A stretch of 64,000 nt of DNA from Neptunicoccus sediminis (lineage in GTDB: Bacteria; Pseudomonadota; Alphaproteobacteria; Rhodobacterales; Rhodobacteraceae), in NCBI RefSeq assembly GCF_001719615.1, contig NZ_MDVX01000013.1, positions 1-64,000 on the forward strand, read 5' to 3'. A program made the position numbers and the translations under genes. Within the stretch, counting starts at the first letter, position 1, and each line of letters begins with the position of its first letter. The notes under the pieces were generated by a model, which worked only from the letters and a program-made list of their open reading frames with translations, did no database searches and was not told the origin of the DNA. Shown here piece after piece: positions 35,656-44,982 of this stretch.

Positions 35656-37911
35656 CTACTGTCCGGCGAAATAAGCCGGCAGCCAGAGCGCGATTTGCGG
35701 GAAGGAGAAGATCAGCACCAGCCCCAAAAGCTGGATCAGCATGAACTGCATCATCCCGAGGTAAATGTCCTTCAAATCCCACTCCGGCACTACGCCTTTG
35801 AGAAAATAGGCCGACAGCGCCACCGGCGGTGACAGCCACGCGGTTTGCAGGTTCACCGCAACCAGAATGGCAAACCATGTCAGATTGATTTCCAGCGCCT
35901 CCAGTGTCGGAACAAGGATTGGCACGATGATCAGGACGATCGGCACCCACTCCAGCGGCCAGCCCAGAAGGAAGATCAGCGCCATGATGATAATCAGGAT
36001 CATTGTCGGCGCCAGTTCCCAAGCCAGCAGCAGTTCGGTCAGCATGGTCGGCGTTCCAAGCCGGCTGAACACGGCGCCAAAAAAGTTGGAGGCCGCCACA
36101 AGGAACATAATCAGCACGGTGATTTCCAGCGTCTTGATCATCGCATCGTAAAAGCTCGCCCAGGTCAGTTTGTTATAGGCCAGTGACAGCAGCAGCGCAC
36201 CAAAGGCGCCACAGGCCGCAGCCTCGGCCGGTGTGGCCCAGCCCGCAAGGATAGAGCCAAGCGCAAAGGCAATCAGCGTGGTGGGCGGCACCAGCCCCAT
36301 AAAGAATTCGTACCAGAGATCAGAATAATAGAACCCGCCGGGCCGGACCTTGCGGGCCCAGGTGTAAACCGCCCACATCAGCGCAACCCACGCCAGAGGA
36401 ACAACCAGACCGGCAAAGGGGAACAGCCCCGCGAAACTGCCTTGAATACCCAGCGTGATCAGCCAGATCATCACCACCAGAGAGGCAAAGACCGACGTAA
36501 ACTCTAGCGCGTAATAGGGTGAGGTTTCGGGCTGGTCCTCTACCGGCAGGATCGGGCCAAGGTCGGGATTGATCCAGCAGCGCACCAGCGCATAAAGCAT
36601 GTAAAGCACCGCCAGCATGATCCCCGGAATGATCGCCGCCTGAAACAGTTCAGTCACCGGAACCTCCAGCACTGGCCCCATCACCACCAGCATGATCGAA
36701 GGCGGGATCAGGATACCCAGCGTTCCGCCTGCCGTGATCGTCCCTGCTGCAAGGCGCACGTCATAGCCCGATTTATTCATCGTGCGCGCCGCCATGATGC
36801 CAAGGATCGTCACCGATGCACCCACGATGCCAGTCGCGGCAGCAAAGATCATTGACACGAACAGAACCGCCACAAACAAGGCCCCCCGCGTGCGCGAGAA
36901 CATCAACTGGATCGCCGTGAACAGTCGCTCCATCAGGCCAGCCTTTTCCATCAAAATGCCCATGAACACGAACAGTGGCACCGCTACCAGTTGCTCGTCC
37001 AGCATGGTGGAATTGAACTGGAAGGTTTGCAGATAGAACGCCATCTTCGCCTTGAACCCCCAAGCCCCGAACACAAAAGCAAGGAAGATCAGGGTGAAGG
37101 AAATCGGAAAACCGATAAAAATCGAGAACAGCATCACGGCAATCATCACCAGACCAATGCCTTCCTGCGACAGCCCGCCAACACCCAAGCCCCCCGCAAT
37201 GCCGCGCAACCAGTCCCCCAAGGGGATCATGTCCGGATAGACCGTCGCAAGGAAGACAATTGCCAGCCCGAACATGTAGAAGGGCAGCGCAATCAGGAAC
37301 AGGCGGCGGCGCTCTGCGCTCATCTCGTAAAGGGTTTTCAGCAGCTCGGAAATGCCCTGCAACAGCAACAAAAAGGCGCAAAGCGGCATGGCGGTGCGCG
37401 CCGGCGCAAGGGGCGCCATCATCGCGGTATCCATGCTGCGTTCCCACGTCACCCATGCCTTTGAGGTGTATTCAAAAGACACCCACAGGAAAAACACCAT
37501 CGCCGGAAAATAGAAGGCCAGATACAACAGCCCGTCCACCGTCATCTGGGTTTCCTTGCTCCAGTTGCGGTAGATGAAATCGGCGCGGATGTGCACGCCG
37601 CGCATCAGGGCGTAACCGGCGCCGAGCATGAACATGGCCCCCGCCAGCATCCGGCTGTATTCAAAAGAATAATCGGTCGGAGCAAGAAACAGCTTGCGGC
37701 TGACAACTTCGATCACCATCACCGCGATAATCGGCAGCACCAGCAGACAGGCCAGCCGCCCCACCCAAAGGTTCAGCACGTCGATGCCGGCCACAACCGG
37801 ACGCATCCAGGGGGTCATATCCTCTGGCGTTTGCCCCGGAATAAAGTCATTCCGCTCGGCAATCAGCTCGTCCGTGATCTCCAGCTTGCCTGGTTCCACT
37901 TCTTCGGCCAT
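35656..37911 (-). CDS. TRAP transporter fused permease (DctQ-DctM)
   Basis: The 751-residue protein joins both membrane subunits of a TRAP importer. The first 230 residues form a DctQ-like four-helix part with YALMRGVHIRADFIYRNW. After a linker of one or more extra helices comes the DctM part, with VAVPLFVFMGILMEKAGLMERL, AATGIVGASVTILGIMAART and IPPSIMLVVMGP. A GGGGAG site precedes the ATG. It follows its binding-protein gene after a GC-rich hairpin. Fused QM permeases are frequent in systems using large TakP-type receptors. Confidence 0.9.
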   Translation of the reverse strand: MAEEVEPGKLEITDELIAERNDFIPGQTPEDMTPWMRPVVAGIDVLNLWVGRLACLLVLPIIAVMVIEVVSRKLFLAPTDYSFEYSRMLAGAMFMLGAGYALMRGVHIRADFIYRNWSKETQMTVDGLLYLAFYFPAMVFFLWVSFEYTSKAWVTWERSMDTAMMAPLAPARTAMPLCAFLLLLQGISELLKTLYEMSAERRRLFLIALPFYMFGLAIVFLATVYPDMIPLGDWLRGIAGGLGVGGLSQEGIGLVMIAVMLFSIFIGFPISFTLIFLAFVFGAWGFKAKMAFYLQTFQFNSTMLDEQLVAVPLFVFMGILMEKAGLMERLFTAIQLMFSRTRGALFVAVLFVSMIFAAATGIVGASVTILGIMAARTMNKSGYDVRLAAGTITAGGTLGILIPPSIMLVVMGPVLEVPVTELFQAAIIPGIMLAVLYMLYALVRCWINPDLGPILPVEDQPETSPYYALEFTSVFASLVVMIWLITLGIQGSFAGLFPFAGLVVPLAWVALMWAVYTWARKVRPGGFYYSDLWYEFFMGLVPPTTLIAFALGSILAGWATPAEAAACGAFGALLLSLAYNKLTWASFYDAMIKTLEITVLIMFLVAASNFFGAVFSRLGTPTMLTELLLAWELAPTMILIIIMALIFLLGWPLEWVPIVLIIVPILVPTLEALEINLTWFAILVAVNLQTAWLSPPVALSAYFLKGVVPEWDLKDIYLGMMQFMLIQLLGLVLIFSFPQIALWLPAYFAGQ

Positions 37912-37976
37912 GCAAAAATCTCCCCGTGTTTATGTGGAAACACCCTTCCGAAGAGGTGCTTGCAAATATACGGAAA

Positions 37977-38000
37977 GGGGCGCGACACAGGCCGCGCCCC
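37977..38000 (-). promoter_or_regulatory. GC-rich hairpin between TRAP receptor and permease genes
   Basis: On the minus-strand transcript GGGGCGCG pairs with CGCGCCCC, a perfect 8-bp stem with an 8-base loop followed by TTTCC. It lies 7 bases beyond the receptor stop codon, in the same place as the hairpins in the two other binding-protein operons of the window. Confidence 0.6.
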
Positions 38001-38007
38001 GAGTGGT

Positions 38008-39114
38008 TTACTTCACAGTGTCAGCAAACGCCTTGCCGAGCGCCGCGTTAGAGGCTTGCGATCCGGCCCAATAGGGCACGGCCACTGCGGCGAAATCCTT
38101 CTGGGACTGCCAGACCTTGGCGAAGAACTCGTTCTCTGCCGCGTTCTTTTCAAGCGAGGCTTTGGCCGCGTTCATATAGGCCGGAAAGTAATCTGCCGGG
38201 GTGTCATGCAGGATCACGCCGTGGTTTTCCGTCAGATCCTTCAGCGCCTTGCCGTTTTCGTAAATCCGGTAGGACATGGATTTGGACAGGGACGCGTTTG
38301 CGGCCACTTCGATGGCTTTTTGTTGCAGCGGTGTCAGGCTGTCGTACACATCCTTGTTGAGATACAAATCCGCATTCACAACGACCTGATGCAACCCTTG
38401 CAGGTAGTAGTGCTTCAGGACTTTCTGAAAGCCAAACACCGAGTCAGGCTTGGGGCAGCACCATTCGGCGGCATCAATCGTGCCTTTTTCCAGTGCGGGC
38501 AGAATATCCCCGCCCCCCATCGCAACAGAGGCAACGCCGATGTCCTTGTAGGTCTGGCCCGGAATACCCGGAGGCGTGCGGAAACGGTATTTGCGGAAAT
38601 CATCCATAGATGTGATCGGCTCTTTGAACCAGCCGAGCGCCTCGGGGCCGACAGGTTGCAGCATAAAGCCTTTCACGTTCATGCCCATCTCGTCCCAGAG
38701 CTGGTCATAAAGTTCCTTGCCGCCGCCGTATTGGAACCAAGACACAAAGGCGATGTTGTCGATGCCAACACCTGCGCCTGCCACCGGAGAGCCGAACAGC
38801 ATGGCTGCGGGATGTTTGCCGGACCAGTAATGGGTCCATGCAAACCCGCCGTCGATCAGTCCTGCGTCCACCGCATCCAGCGTTTCGGCAACGCCGACAA
38901 CGGAACCGGCGGGCAGGATTTCAAAACGCACCTCGCCGTTGGTCAGTGCGCTGACATCATCCCCGAAGTCCTTGAGCATGACAACTTCGTCCGCCTTGGC
39001 CGAGATCACAGTCTGCACCCGGATCACCGTTTCCGCAAAAGCGCTAGATACAAACAAGGACGCGCCGACAACGGATGCTGCGGCCCCCTTGGTAATCGTT
39101 TTGATATTGAACAT
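38008..39114 (-). CDS. TRAP transporter substrate-binding protein, TakP-like
   Basis: The 368-residue periplasmic receptor has a signal peptide ending SSAFA-ETV. It has the motifs DDFRKYRFRTPPGIPGQ, with the carboxylate-binding Arg, and GGGDILPALEKGTIDAAEW, which resemble the 2-oxoacid-binding TakP branch rather than DctP. The ATG at 39114 follows GGGAGG. It is the first gene of a unit with the fused permease and probably the aminotransferase. A 2-oxo or hydroxy acid ligand is suggested by resemblance only. Confidence 0.88.
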   Translation of the reverse strand: MFNIKTITKGAAASVVGASLFVSSAFAETVIRVQTVISAKADEVVMLKDFGDDVSALTNGEVRFEILPAGSVVGVAETLDAVDAGLIDGGFAWTHYWSGKHPAAMLFGSPVAGAGVGIDNIAFVSWFQYGGGKELYDQLWDEMGMNVKGFMLQPVGPEALGWFKEPITSMDDFRKYRFRTPPGIPGQTYKDIGVASVAMGGGDILPALEKGTIDAAEWCCPKPDSVFGFQKVLKHYYLQGLHQVVVNADLYLNKDVYDSLTPLQQKAIEVAANASLSKSMSYRIYENGKALKDLTENHGVILHDTPADYFPAYMNAAKASLEKNAAENEFFAKVWQSQKDFAAVAVPYWAGSQASNAALGKAFADTVK

Positions 39115-39241
39115 TACGTCCTCCCAAAATGTAGCCTTCTTAGAATATTGCCAAACCACGAAGGCATTTGGTCCGGCTTATTCAAACGGATATGATCGCT
39201 CGATCCTCCCCAATCCGCTGAATTATCTGTGGCAGAGGGGG

Positions 39242-39910
39242 CTAATGCCCCTTGCTTAAATTATACCCTTCAATCAGTCCGAGCATCGGCCCCACGCCGC
39301 TGCTGGCATCAAAAAAACCGCGATACATCATTTCGGCGGCCACATAGACCAGCACGATCAGACCCAGCCATGAAATCCACGGATAGGCTGTCAGCAGGTG
39401 CATGATCATGGTTGCGGCAAAGGCCATCAGAACAATCGCCAGCGCCAGACCGAAGATCAGCATATTGGTGTCGCCGTCCGCAATCGCTGCCACCGCCAGA
39501 ACATTGTCGAGCGACATAGACACATCGGCAATGGTGATCGACACCAGCGCGGAAAACAACGTGCGGGTGGGGGCGCCGGTGTAGCCCTTGGTCGGGTCCT
39601 CGGCATCCATAAGGGCATGTTCTGCCTGCTCGTCCACATTCTCGCGGATTTCCTGATAAAGCCGCCAACACACCCAGACCAGCAGCAGCGAGCCGACAAA
39701 CAAAATCCCCGGAATGCCCAGAAGCTTGGTCGCCACCACCGCAAAAACAATCCGCAGCACCGCCGCGATGACCATTCCGTACAGAATTGCCTTCTTGCGC
39801 AATTCCGGCGCCAGTCCCGCCGCCGCCATACCGATAATCAGCGCGTTATCACCGGACAGGATCAGATCCGCGATGATAATCTTGCCAAAATCGAGAACCA
39901 TATCCATCAT
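39242..39910 (-). CDS. TerC family integral membrane protein, YjbE type
   Basis: The 222-residue protein has about seven hydrophobic segments. It shows the TerC signature pairs of acidic residues within helices: DLILSGDNALIIGMAAAGL near the N terminus and ITIADVSMSLDNVLAVAAIA in the middle. Members of this branch are linked to manganese or other metal-ion export. Its ATG overlaps the stop codon of the preceding GMC oxidoreductase gene by four bases, so the two are co-translated although no functional link is obvious. Confidence 0.88.
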   Translation of the reverse strand: MMDMVLDFGKIIIADLILSGDNALIIGMAAAGLAPELRKKAILYGMVIAAVLRIVFAVVATKLLGIPGILFVGSLLLVWVCWRLYQEIRENVDEQAEHALMDAEDPTKGYTGAPTRTLFSALVSITIADVSMSLDNVLAVAAIADGDTNMLIFGLALAIVLMAFAATMIMHLLTAYPWISWLGLIVLVYVAAEMMYRGFFDASSGVGPMLGLIEGYNLSKGH

Positions 39911-41523
39911 GTGCCTGCATCCTTCAGAACCATTGCGGCCAGTTTCTCTCCGATCATGATGCAGGGCGCATTTGTATTACCGCTGGTGATAATCGGCATG
40001 ATCGACGCATCGGCCACCCGCAATCCGTCCACCCCGTGCACCCGCAGTTGCGGATCGACCACCGCCTGACTGTCACGGCCCATTTTGCAGGTGCCGGTCG
40101 GGTGATAGATCGTCACCGAGGTGTTCCGCGCCCAATCGAGCGTCGCCGCGTAATCGCCCAAGGCGACCCCCGCCCCCGGCGCGTGTTCCTCTGAAATATA
40201 ATCCGCCAGCGGACGGGTCCGCGCGATTTTGCGGGCAATCTCGATCCCCGCGACCAGAGTGCGCTGGTCCGTCTCTGTCGCCAGATAGTTCGGATGGATT
40301 TCAGGATGGTCGCGGAAATCCTTGCTGGCCAGTTTCAGATGCCCCGCGCTTTCGGGGCGCATCTGTAGGACCGAGGCCGTGAAGCCGGAAAATTTATGGG
40401 GTCCGTCCGCCGGTTTATCCGCGCTCCACGGCTGGATGTGGAACTGGATGTCCGGTGTTGCCATACGGGGATCGGTTTTTAGAAACCCTGTCCCCAAGCT
40501 GGCCGCCATAGTCATCGGGCCGGATTGCGTCAGCAGATACTGCAACCCGATAAGTCCCTGTTTGAACAGGTTGTTAATCTCTGTGTTGATGGTCCCGAGC
40601 GAGGTTTTGAACACAGGTCGCGCCTGCAAGTGGTCTTGCAGATTCTGCCCCACACCGGGCAGATGGCAAAGGGTTTCAATTCCCTGTTCCGCCAGATCCG
40701 CGCCGTTGCCGACCCCTGACAGCATCAGTATCTGCGGCGAGCCGATGGCTCCTGCGCAAAGGATCACCTCGCGCCGCGCTGTCAGGGTTTCGCTCTGGCC
40801 GTTGCGGTTGATGACCACCCCCGTGGCCCGTCCCTGCTCTATGACCACCCGCTCGGTCTGGGCGTGGGTCAGGATATGCAGGTTCTTGCGCCCTTTTGCC
40901 GACTTTAAATAGGCTCGCGCCGATGAACAACGCCGCCCGCCGTCCAGCGTTAACTGGAAATAGCCGACACCTTCCTGATCGCCGCTGTTGTAATCGGGAT
41001 TGCGCTTGTAGCCCGCAGCCTCTGCCGCATCCATCCAGTAGTCCACCACATCCCGCGTCAGACGTGTAGGCGAAACGGACAGGGGACCGTCGGTTCCGCG
41101 ATCTGGCGACTTCGGCTCTCCCTTCCAGCTTTCGGCTTTTTTGAAATAGGGCAACACATCGTCCCAGCCCCAGCCCTCATTCCCAAGCTGACGCCAGCCG
41201 TCAAAATCCTCGGCCTGACCCCGCACATAAAGCAACCCGTTGATCGAAGACGACCCGCCAAGCACCCTGCCCCGCGGCCAAGGGATGTCCCGCCCGTTCA
41301 ACCCCGGATCAGGGGCGGTTTGGTACATCCAGTCTGTCTCGGGATTGCCCATGGTTTTGAAATACCCCACCGGAACGTGGATCCACGGATTGCTGTCCCT
41401 GCCACCGGCCTCGATCAAACCGACCGAAAACCGCCCGTCCTCTGACAGACGTGCTGCAACGGCGCATCCTGCGGAACCGGCCCCGATGACAAGATAGTCG
41501 TAGTTCAAAACTGCTCCGTTCAT
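39907..41523 (-). CDS. GMC family FAD-dependent oxidoreductase (choline/alcohol dehydrogenase type)
   Basis: The 538-residue flavoprotein begins with the dinucleotide fold DYLVIGAGSAGCAVAARLSE. It has both GMC signatures (GRVLGGSSSINGLLYVRGQ and GAIGSPQILMLSGVG) and the C-terminal active-site His and Asn region TIYHPTGTCKMG to SGNTNAPCIMIGEK. It resembles BetA-type choline dehydrogenases but also other alcohol dehydrogenases. The ATG at 41523 has no strong ribosome site. It is divergent from the iclR gene, with a small palindrome between, and is translationally coupled to the TerC gene. Confidence 0.88.
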   Translation of the reverse strand: MNGAVLNYDYLVIGAGSAGCAVAARLSEDGRFSVGLIEAGGRDSNPWIHVPVGYFKTMGNPETDWMYQTAPDPGLNGRDIPWPRGRVLGGSSSINGLLYVRGQAEDFDGWRQLGNEGWGWDDVLPYFKKAESWKGEPKSPDRGTDGPLSVSPTRLTRDVVDYWMDAAEAAGYKRNPDYNSGDQEGVGYFQLTLDGGRRCSSARAYLKSAKGRKNLHILTHAQTERVVIEQGRATGVVINRNGQSETLTARREVILCAGAIGSPQILMLSGVGNGADLAEQGIETLCHLPGVGQNLQDHLQARPVFKTSLGTINTEINNLFKQGLIGLQYLLTQSGPMTMAASLGTGFLKTDPRMATPDIQFHIQPWSADKPADGPHKFSGFTASVLQMRPESAGHLKLASKDFRDHPEIHPNYLATETDQRTLVAGIEIARKIARTRPLADYISEEHAPGAGVALGDYAATLDWARNTSVTIYHPTGTCKMGRDSQAVVDPQLRVHGVDGLRVADASIMPIITSGNTNAPCIMIGEKLAAMVLKDAGT

Positions 41524-41532
41524 CAAAAAATG

Positions 41533-41545
41533 AGACTAATAGTCT
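41533..41545. promoter_or_regulatory. 13-bp palindrome, candidate IclR-type operator
   Basis: AGACTAATAGTCT has perfect 6-bp arms around one base. It lies in the 79-bp AT-rich gap between the divergent GMC oxidoreductase and iclR genes, ten bases from the GMC start codon. The function is inferred from position. Confidence 0.45.
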
Positions 41546-41602
41546 TGTTAAAAGTCAAAAAAGAGCTAAACAGAGTTAAGAGATCATTGCAAAGGAAAAA
41601 GA

Positions 41603-42364
41603 ATGGCTGCCGAGCACCGCATACCGACCAATCTGCGCACCCTGATGATCCTTGAAATACTTGGGCGTGCGGATGAACCGCTGACCCCGACCCAAATCAA
41701 CGACCGGCTGGGCCTGCCCAAACAGACGGTGCATCGGCTGTGTACCACCTTGGAGCAGGAAGGATTCCTGACCCGCTGCACCGATGGCAAACGGATGAAA
41801 CCGGCGCGGCGGCTGTTGGTCCTCGGGGCCGGGTTGATGCAGTCAGGGCGGGACTTTCACAGTCGCCACCAGATTCTCGAACAGATTGCTTATCGCGTGA
41901 ACGAGGCCGTGAATTATGTGGTGCCACAGGAAAGCGGCATGCATTATCTGGACCGCGTGGACACCGACTGGCCCCTGCGCATCCAGCTTCCGGTCGGATC
42001 CCACGTGCCGTTCCACTGCACCGCCAGCGGCAAGGTCTATATGGCCTCGATGCCACCGGCCCCGCGGCGTGCCTTTGTCGCCGCGCTAGACCTGAAACCC
42101 CTGACGGATGCCACGCTGACGACCCCTGCGGCGCTGCTCGAAGAACTGGCACAGATCCGCAAACAGGGCTTTGCTATCGACAACGGCGAATTTATGGAGG
42201 GGATGGTCGCGCTGGCCGTGCCGGTTACAGACCCGGCCGGGCGCTATATCGCCTCACTTGCATTTCACGGTCCGTCCCAGCGACTGACCGTGGCGCAGGC
42301 AATTGATCAGAAGTCGATTATTCAGGACGGGGCGGATAAACTGCGAGACAGTCTCTTTGAATGA
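41603..42364 (+). CDS. IclR family transcriptional regulator
   Basis: The 253-residue protein has an N-terminal winged helix-turn-helix (about residues 10-75, LTPTQINDRLGLPKQTVHRL) and an IclR effector domain (about 80-250) with LPVGSHVPFHCTASGKVYMA and AIDNGEFMEGMVALAVPV. It reads away from the GMC-TerC pair and most likely controls it. A GGAAAAAG site precedes the ATG. The effector is unknown. Confidence 0.9.
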   Translation: MAAEHRIPTNLRTLMILEILGRADEPLTPTQINDRLGLPKQTVHRLCTTLEQEGFLTRCTDGKRMKPARRLLVLGAGLMQSGRDFHSRHQILEQIAYRVNEAVNYVVPQESGMHYLDRVDTDWPLRIQLPVGSHVPFHCTASGKVYMASMPPAPRRAFVAALDLKPLTDATLTTPAALLEELAQIRKQGFAIDNGEFMEGMVALAVPVTDPAGRYIASLAFHGPSQRLTVAQAIDQKSIIQDGADKLRDSLFE

Positions 42365-42374
42365 AGCGGCCAGC

Positions 42375-42608
42375 TCAGGCCCAGCGGATCAACCCGATAA
42401 TGGCAGAGGCCGCATAAAAGAACTGCAAGGCAAAGAACGCCCAGCGCCGGTCGATAAAACCCCAAGCCGCAAACAACAGCGCCGAGACCAGCAACAGCGA
42501 AAAGCCCAGAACCTCGTTTCCGGTGTTGGAGGCGATCAACAGCGCGTAAACCATCGCCAGAACCGATCCGCCGACTTCAAAAAATGTGATCCAGTTTTGC
42601 TTGCTCAT
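42375..42608 (-). CDS. Small membrane protein of unknown function
   Basis: The 77-residue protein consists of two to three hydrophobic segments (about residues 8-25, 32-50 and 55-75) with a short RR turn between the last two. I do not recognise the family. The ATG at 42608 follows AAAGGG-type sequence (GGACTCCCTTTATG on the coding strand gives only a weak site). It lies between convergent iclR and the zinc dehydrogenase gene. Confidence 0.55.
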   Translation of the reverse strand: MSKQNWITFFEVGGSVLAMVYALLIASNTGNEVLGFSLLLVSALLFAAWGFIDRRWAFFALQFFYAASAIIGLIRWA

Positions 42609-42685
42609 AAAGGGAGTCCTGTATTCGCTGTGACAGGCCGGAATGAGTAACGGGCCAGCGCCCCCAGCGCAATGATAATACCCGT

Positions 42686-43672
42686 CTACTGCGGGTGGAG
42701 GATGATTTTCGGCGCCGCCACATCGCCGGTCCTGATCTGCGCAAAAGCGGCGGCACCTTCGTCCAGCGGTCGGTGTTCGACCCAGTCGAGCGCTCCGAAA
42801 AGACCGTCAAAAATGCCCTGCGCCGTGTCGCGGAAATCCTGTGCTGTGTAGGTATAGGTGCCAATGAAGGTGATTTCCTGCAAGGTCATACGGCGGGTAT
42901 CCAGCCCTTCTTTAGCATCGCCCAGCCCGATGTGCACAATCACCCCGCCCGCTTTTGCCAGTGTGCTTGCGGCGCGGCGGGTGTGGCTGATCCCGACGCA
43001 ATCCACAATCAGATCGAACGCGCCAGAGACATCAGCCGGATCAAGAACGGTAAAATTCCCCGCCTGCGCCAGCACCCCCTGACGACAGGTGTTCGGCTCT
43101 GCGATGGTGATGTCTTGCGCCCCCATCGCCTGTAATGCCAAGGCACTGCCAAGCCCGATTGCACCGCCACCCTGTATCAGACAGCAGGCTTGTTCCAGCG
43201 GGCCGAACAGGGCCTCGCGCCCCAAACGCACCCCGTGCCAGCACACCGCCAGCGGTTCTGCCAGCGCGGCCTTGTCCAGTGAGGTACCTTCTGGAACGGG
43301 CACAAGGTTGCGATCCGGCATCACCAGTTGCTGCGCAAAAGCGCCCTGTCGCGGTTCCATCGAAATGATCTGACGCTTCGGGCAGAGGTTCTCCCGTCCC
43401 TCTTGGCAGAACCCGCATGTCCCGCATGTGACCAGCGGATTGACCGTCACACGCTGCCCCTTCATTGCCCCAGCGACCACCAGACCCGCCGCCTCATGCC
43501 CAAGGATCAGGGGCGCAGGTCGGCGGTCGTCATGGCCCAGATACGCATGCATGTCCGAACCGCAAATGCCGACTGCTTCAACGCGGATCAGGGCCTCGCC
43601 CACGCCGGCCTTCAGATCCGCCCTGTCCTGCATCTCCAGCGTTTCAGGGCCGGTATAGACAAGGGCGCGCAA
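42686..43672 (-). CDS. Zinc-dependent alcohol dehydrogenase, MDR family
   Basis: The 328-residue protein has the catalytic zinc motif VGICGSDMHAYLGH and GHEAAGLV, the structural zinc cysteines CGTCGFCQEGRENLC and the NAD fold IQGGGAIGLGSALALQAMG. It resembles sorbitol, idonate and threonine dehydrogenases. It follows the HisD-family gene by two bases on the same strand, so the two enzymes probably oxidise the same polyol or sulfonate. In sulfopropanediol (hps) clusters extra dehydrogenases interconvert isomers before HpsN acts. Confidence 0.85.
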   Translation of the reverse strand: MRALVYTGPETLEMQDRADLKAGVGEALIRVEAVGICGSDMHAYLGHDDRRPAPLILGHEAAGLVVAGAMKGQRVTVNPLVTCGTCGFCQEGRENLCPKRQIISMEPRQGAFAQQLVMPDRNLVPVPEGTSLDKAALAEPLAVCWHGVRLGREALFGPLEQACCLIQGGGAIGLGSALALQAMGAQDITIAEPNTCRQGVLAQAGNFTVLDPADVSGAFDLIVDCVGISHTRRAASTLAKAGGVIVHIGLGDAKEGLDTRRMTLQEITFIGTYTYTAQDFRDTAQGIFDGLFGALDWVEHRPLDEGAAAFAQIRTGDVAAPKIILHPQ

Positions 43673-43674
43673 TG

Positions 43675-44982
43675 TCAGGCGGTTCCGGTCAGATCGAAGG
43701 TCTCTTCGGGATAGTATTTGTGCAGCCGTACATCCGCTGCGCGGGCATGGCCCTCCATGCCTTCCAGTCGCGAAATCCGTGCTGTTGCTTCGGCCACAGG
43801 CTTGGCGCCGTCCCGCGTGGCCCGTTGCCAGGTGACGACCTTCATGTATTTGTGAACGCTCAGCCCGCCAGTATACCGTGCCGATCCCGAAGTGGGTAGC
43901 ACATGGTTCGTGCCAGATGCCTTATCCCCGTAGGACACGGTGGTTTCCTCCCCCAGAAACAACGACCCGTAACATTGCAGCCGCTCCAGCCACCAGTCAA
44001 GATCAGCCGCCTGCACGGTCAGATGCTCGGGCGCGTAATCATCAGAGGTCGCCGCCATTTCCTCGCGGTCGGCGCAAACGATCACTTCGGCATAATCCCG
44101 CCACGCGGCGGTGGCATTCTCGCGGTTGAGTTCGGGCAGGTCCGCAATCAGTTCCGGCACACGGGCCATCACAGTCTGCGCCAGAGTGTTATCGTCAGTG
44201 ACAAGCCAGACCGGAGAATTATACCCGTGTTCGGCCTGACTGACCAAATCCACCGCCACAATTTCTGCATCTGCTGTGCCGTCTGCAAGGATCAGGCTGT
44301 CGGTCGGACCGGCAATCATGTCGATGCCCACACGCCCGAACAGGATGCGCTTGGCCTCGGCAACAAACTGGTTGCCCGGACCCACGATAATATCCGCCTT
44401 GGGCAGACCGAACAGACCGAAGGTCATCGCAGCCACGCCCTGCACGCCGCCCATAGACAGGATTTGATCCGCTCCGCACAGATGCGCGGCATAAATGATT
44501 GCCGGAGCGATACCGCCATCCCCCTGCGGCGGCGAACAGGCGGTGATTGTCTGTACCCCTGCAACTTTGGCAGTGGTGACGGTCATCATCGCGCTGGCAA
44601 TATGGGAATAGCGCCCCCCCGGCACATAACACCCCGCCGCGCGGACCGGAATCGTCTTTTGACCTTCAAACAACCCCGGACGCACCTCCAGTTCAAAATC
44701 GCTCATGGAGCCCTTTTGCGCCTCGGCAAACTTGCGGATGTTCTCATGGGCAAAGGCGATGTCGTCCTTCAGCTTTTGCGGCACCTTGGCAGCCGCTTGC
44801 GCAATCGCATCCGCGTCCAGCAACAACGGGCCGGTGTATTTGTCAAACTTCTCGGCATAGGACCGCGCCGCCGCTTCACCGCCCTGTTCGATGTCGTCCA
44901 GAATCTTCTGCACTGTATCCTGCACAGAGGCGCTGCCCGTTTTGGCAGTTTTCCCGGCTTTTTTCAGATAGACACGCGCCAT
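43675..44982 (-). CDS. HisD-family dehydrogenase, probably HpsN-like sulfopropanediol dehydrogenase
   Basis: The 435-residue protein retains the HisD machinery: zinc ligands in VSQAEHG, the catalytic Glu-His in DYAPEHLTV, Asp in SYGDKASGTNHVLPT and a late His in LEGMEGHARAAD. No other histidine gene is nearby, and it pairs with a zinc alcohol dehydrogenase. HpsN, a HisD homologue of Roseobacter bacteria, oxidises 2,3-dihydroxypropane-1-sulfonate to sulfolactate, and the YTGGLSVHKYMKVVTWQR region looks like that branch to me. True histidinol dehydrogenase is the alternative. The ATG at 44982 follows GGAGCCGGAG; the frame is open up to 45180. Confidence 0.75.
   Translation of the reverse strand: MARVYLKKAGKTAKTGSASVQDTVQKILDDIEQGGEAAARSYAEKFDKYTGPLLLDADAIAQAAAKVPQKLKDDIAFAHENIRKFAEAQKGSMSDFELEVRPGLFEGQKTIPVRAAGCYVPGGRYSHIASAMMTVTTAKVAGVQTITACSPPQGDGGIAPAIIYAAHLCGADQILSMGGVQGVAAMTFGLFGLPKADIIVGPGNQFVAEAKRILFGRVGIDMIAGPTDSLILADGTADAEIVAVDLVSQAEHGYNSPVWLVTDDNTLAQTVMARVPELIADLPELNRENATAAWRDYAEVIVCADREEMAATSDDYAPEHLTVQAADLDWWLERLQCYGSLFLGEETTVSYGDKASGTNHVLPTSGSARYTGGLSVHKYMKVVTWQRATRDGAKPVAEATARISRLEGMEGHARAADVRLHKYYPEETFDLTGTA

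Noticed and set aside
37591-39195. Very long open frame (534 codons) on the plus strand
   Set aside because: It is antisense to the well-supported TRAP permease and receptor genes; its low-complexity His/Arg-rich translation is typical of a shadow frame in GC-rich DNA.
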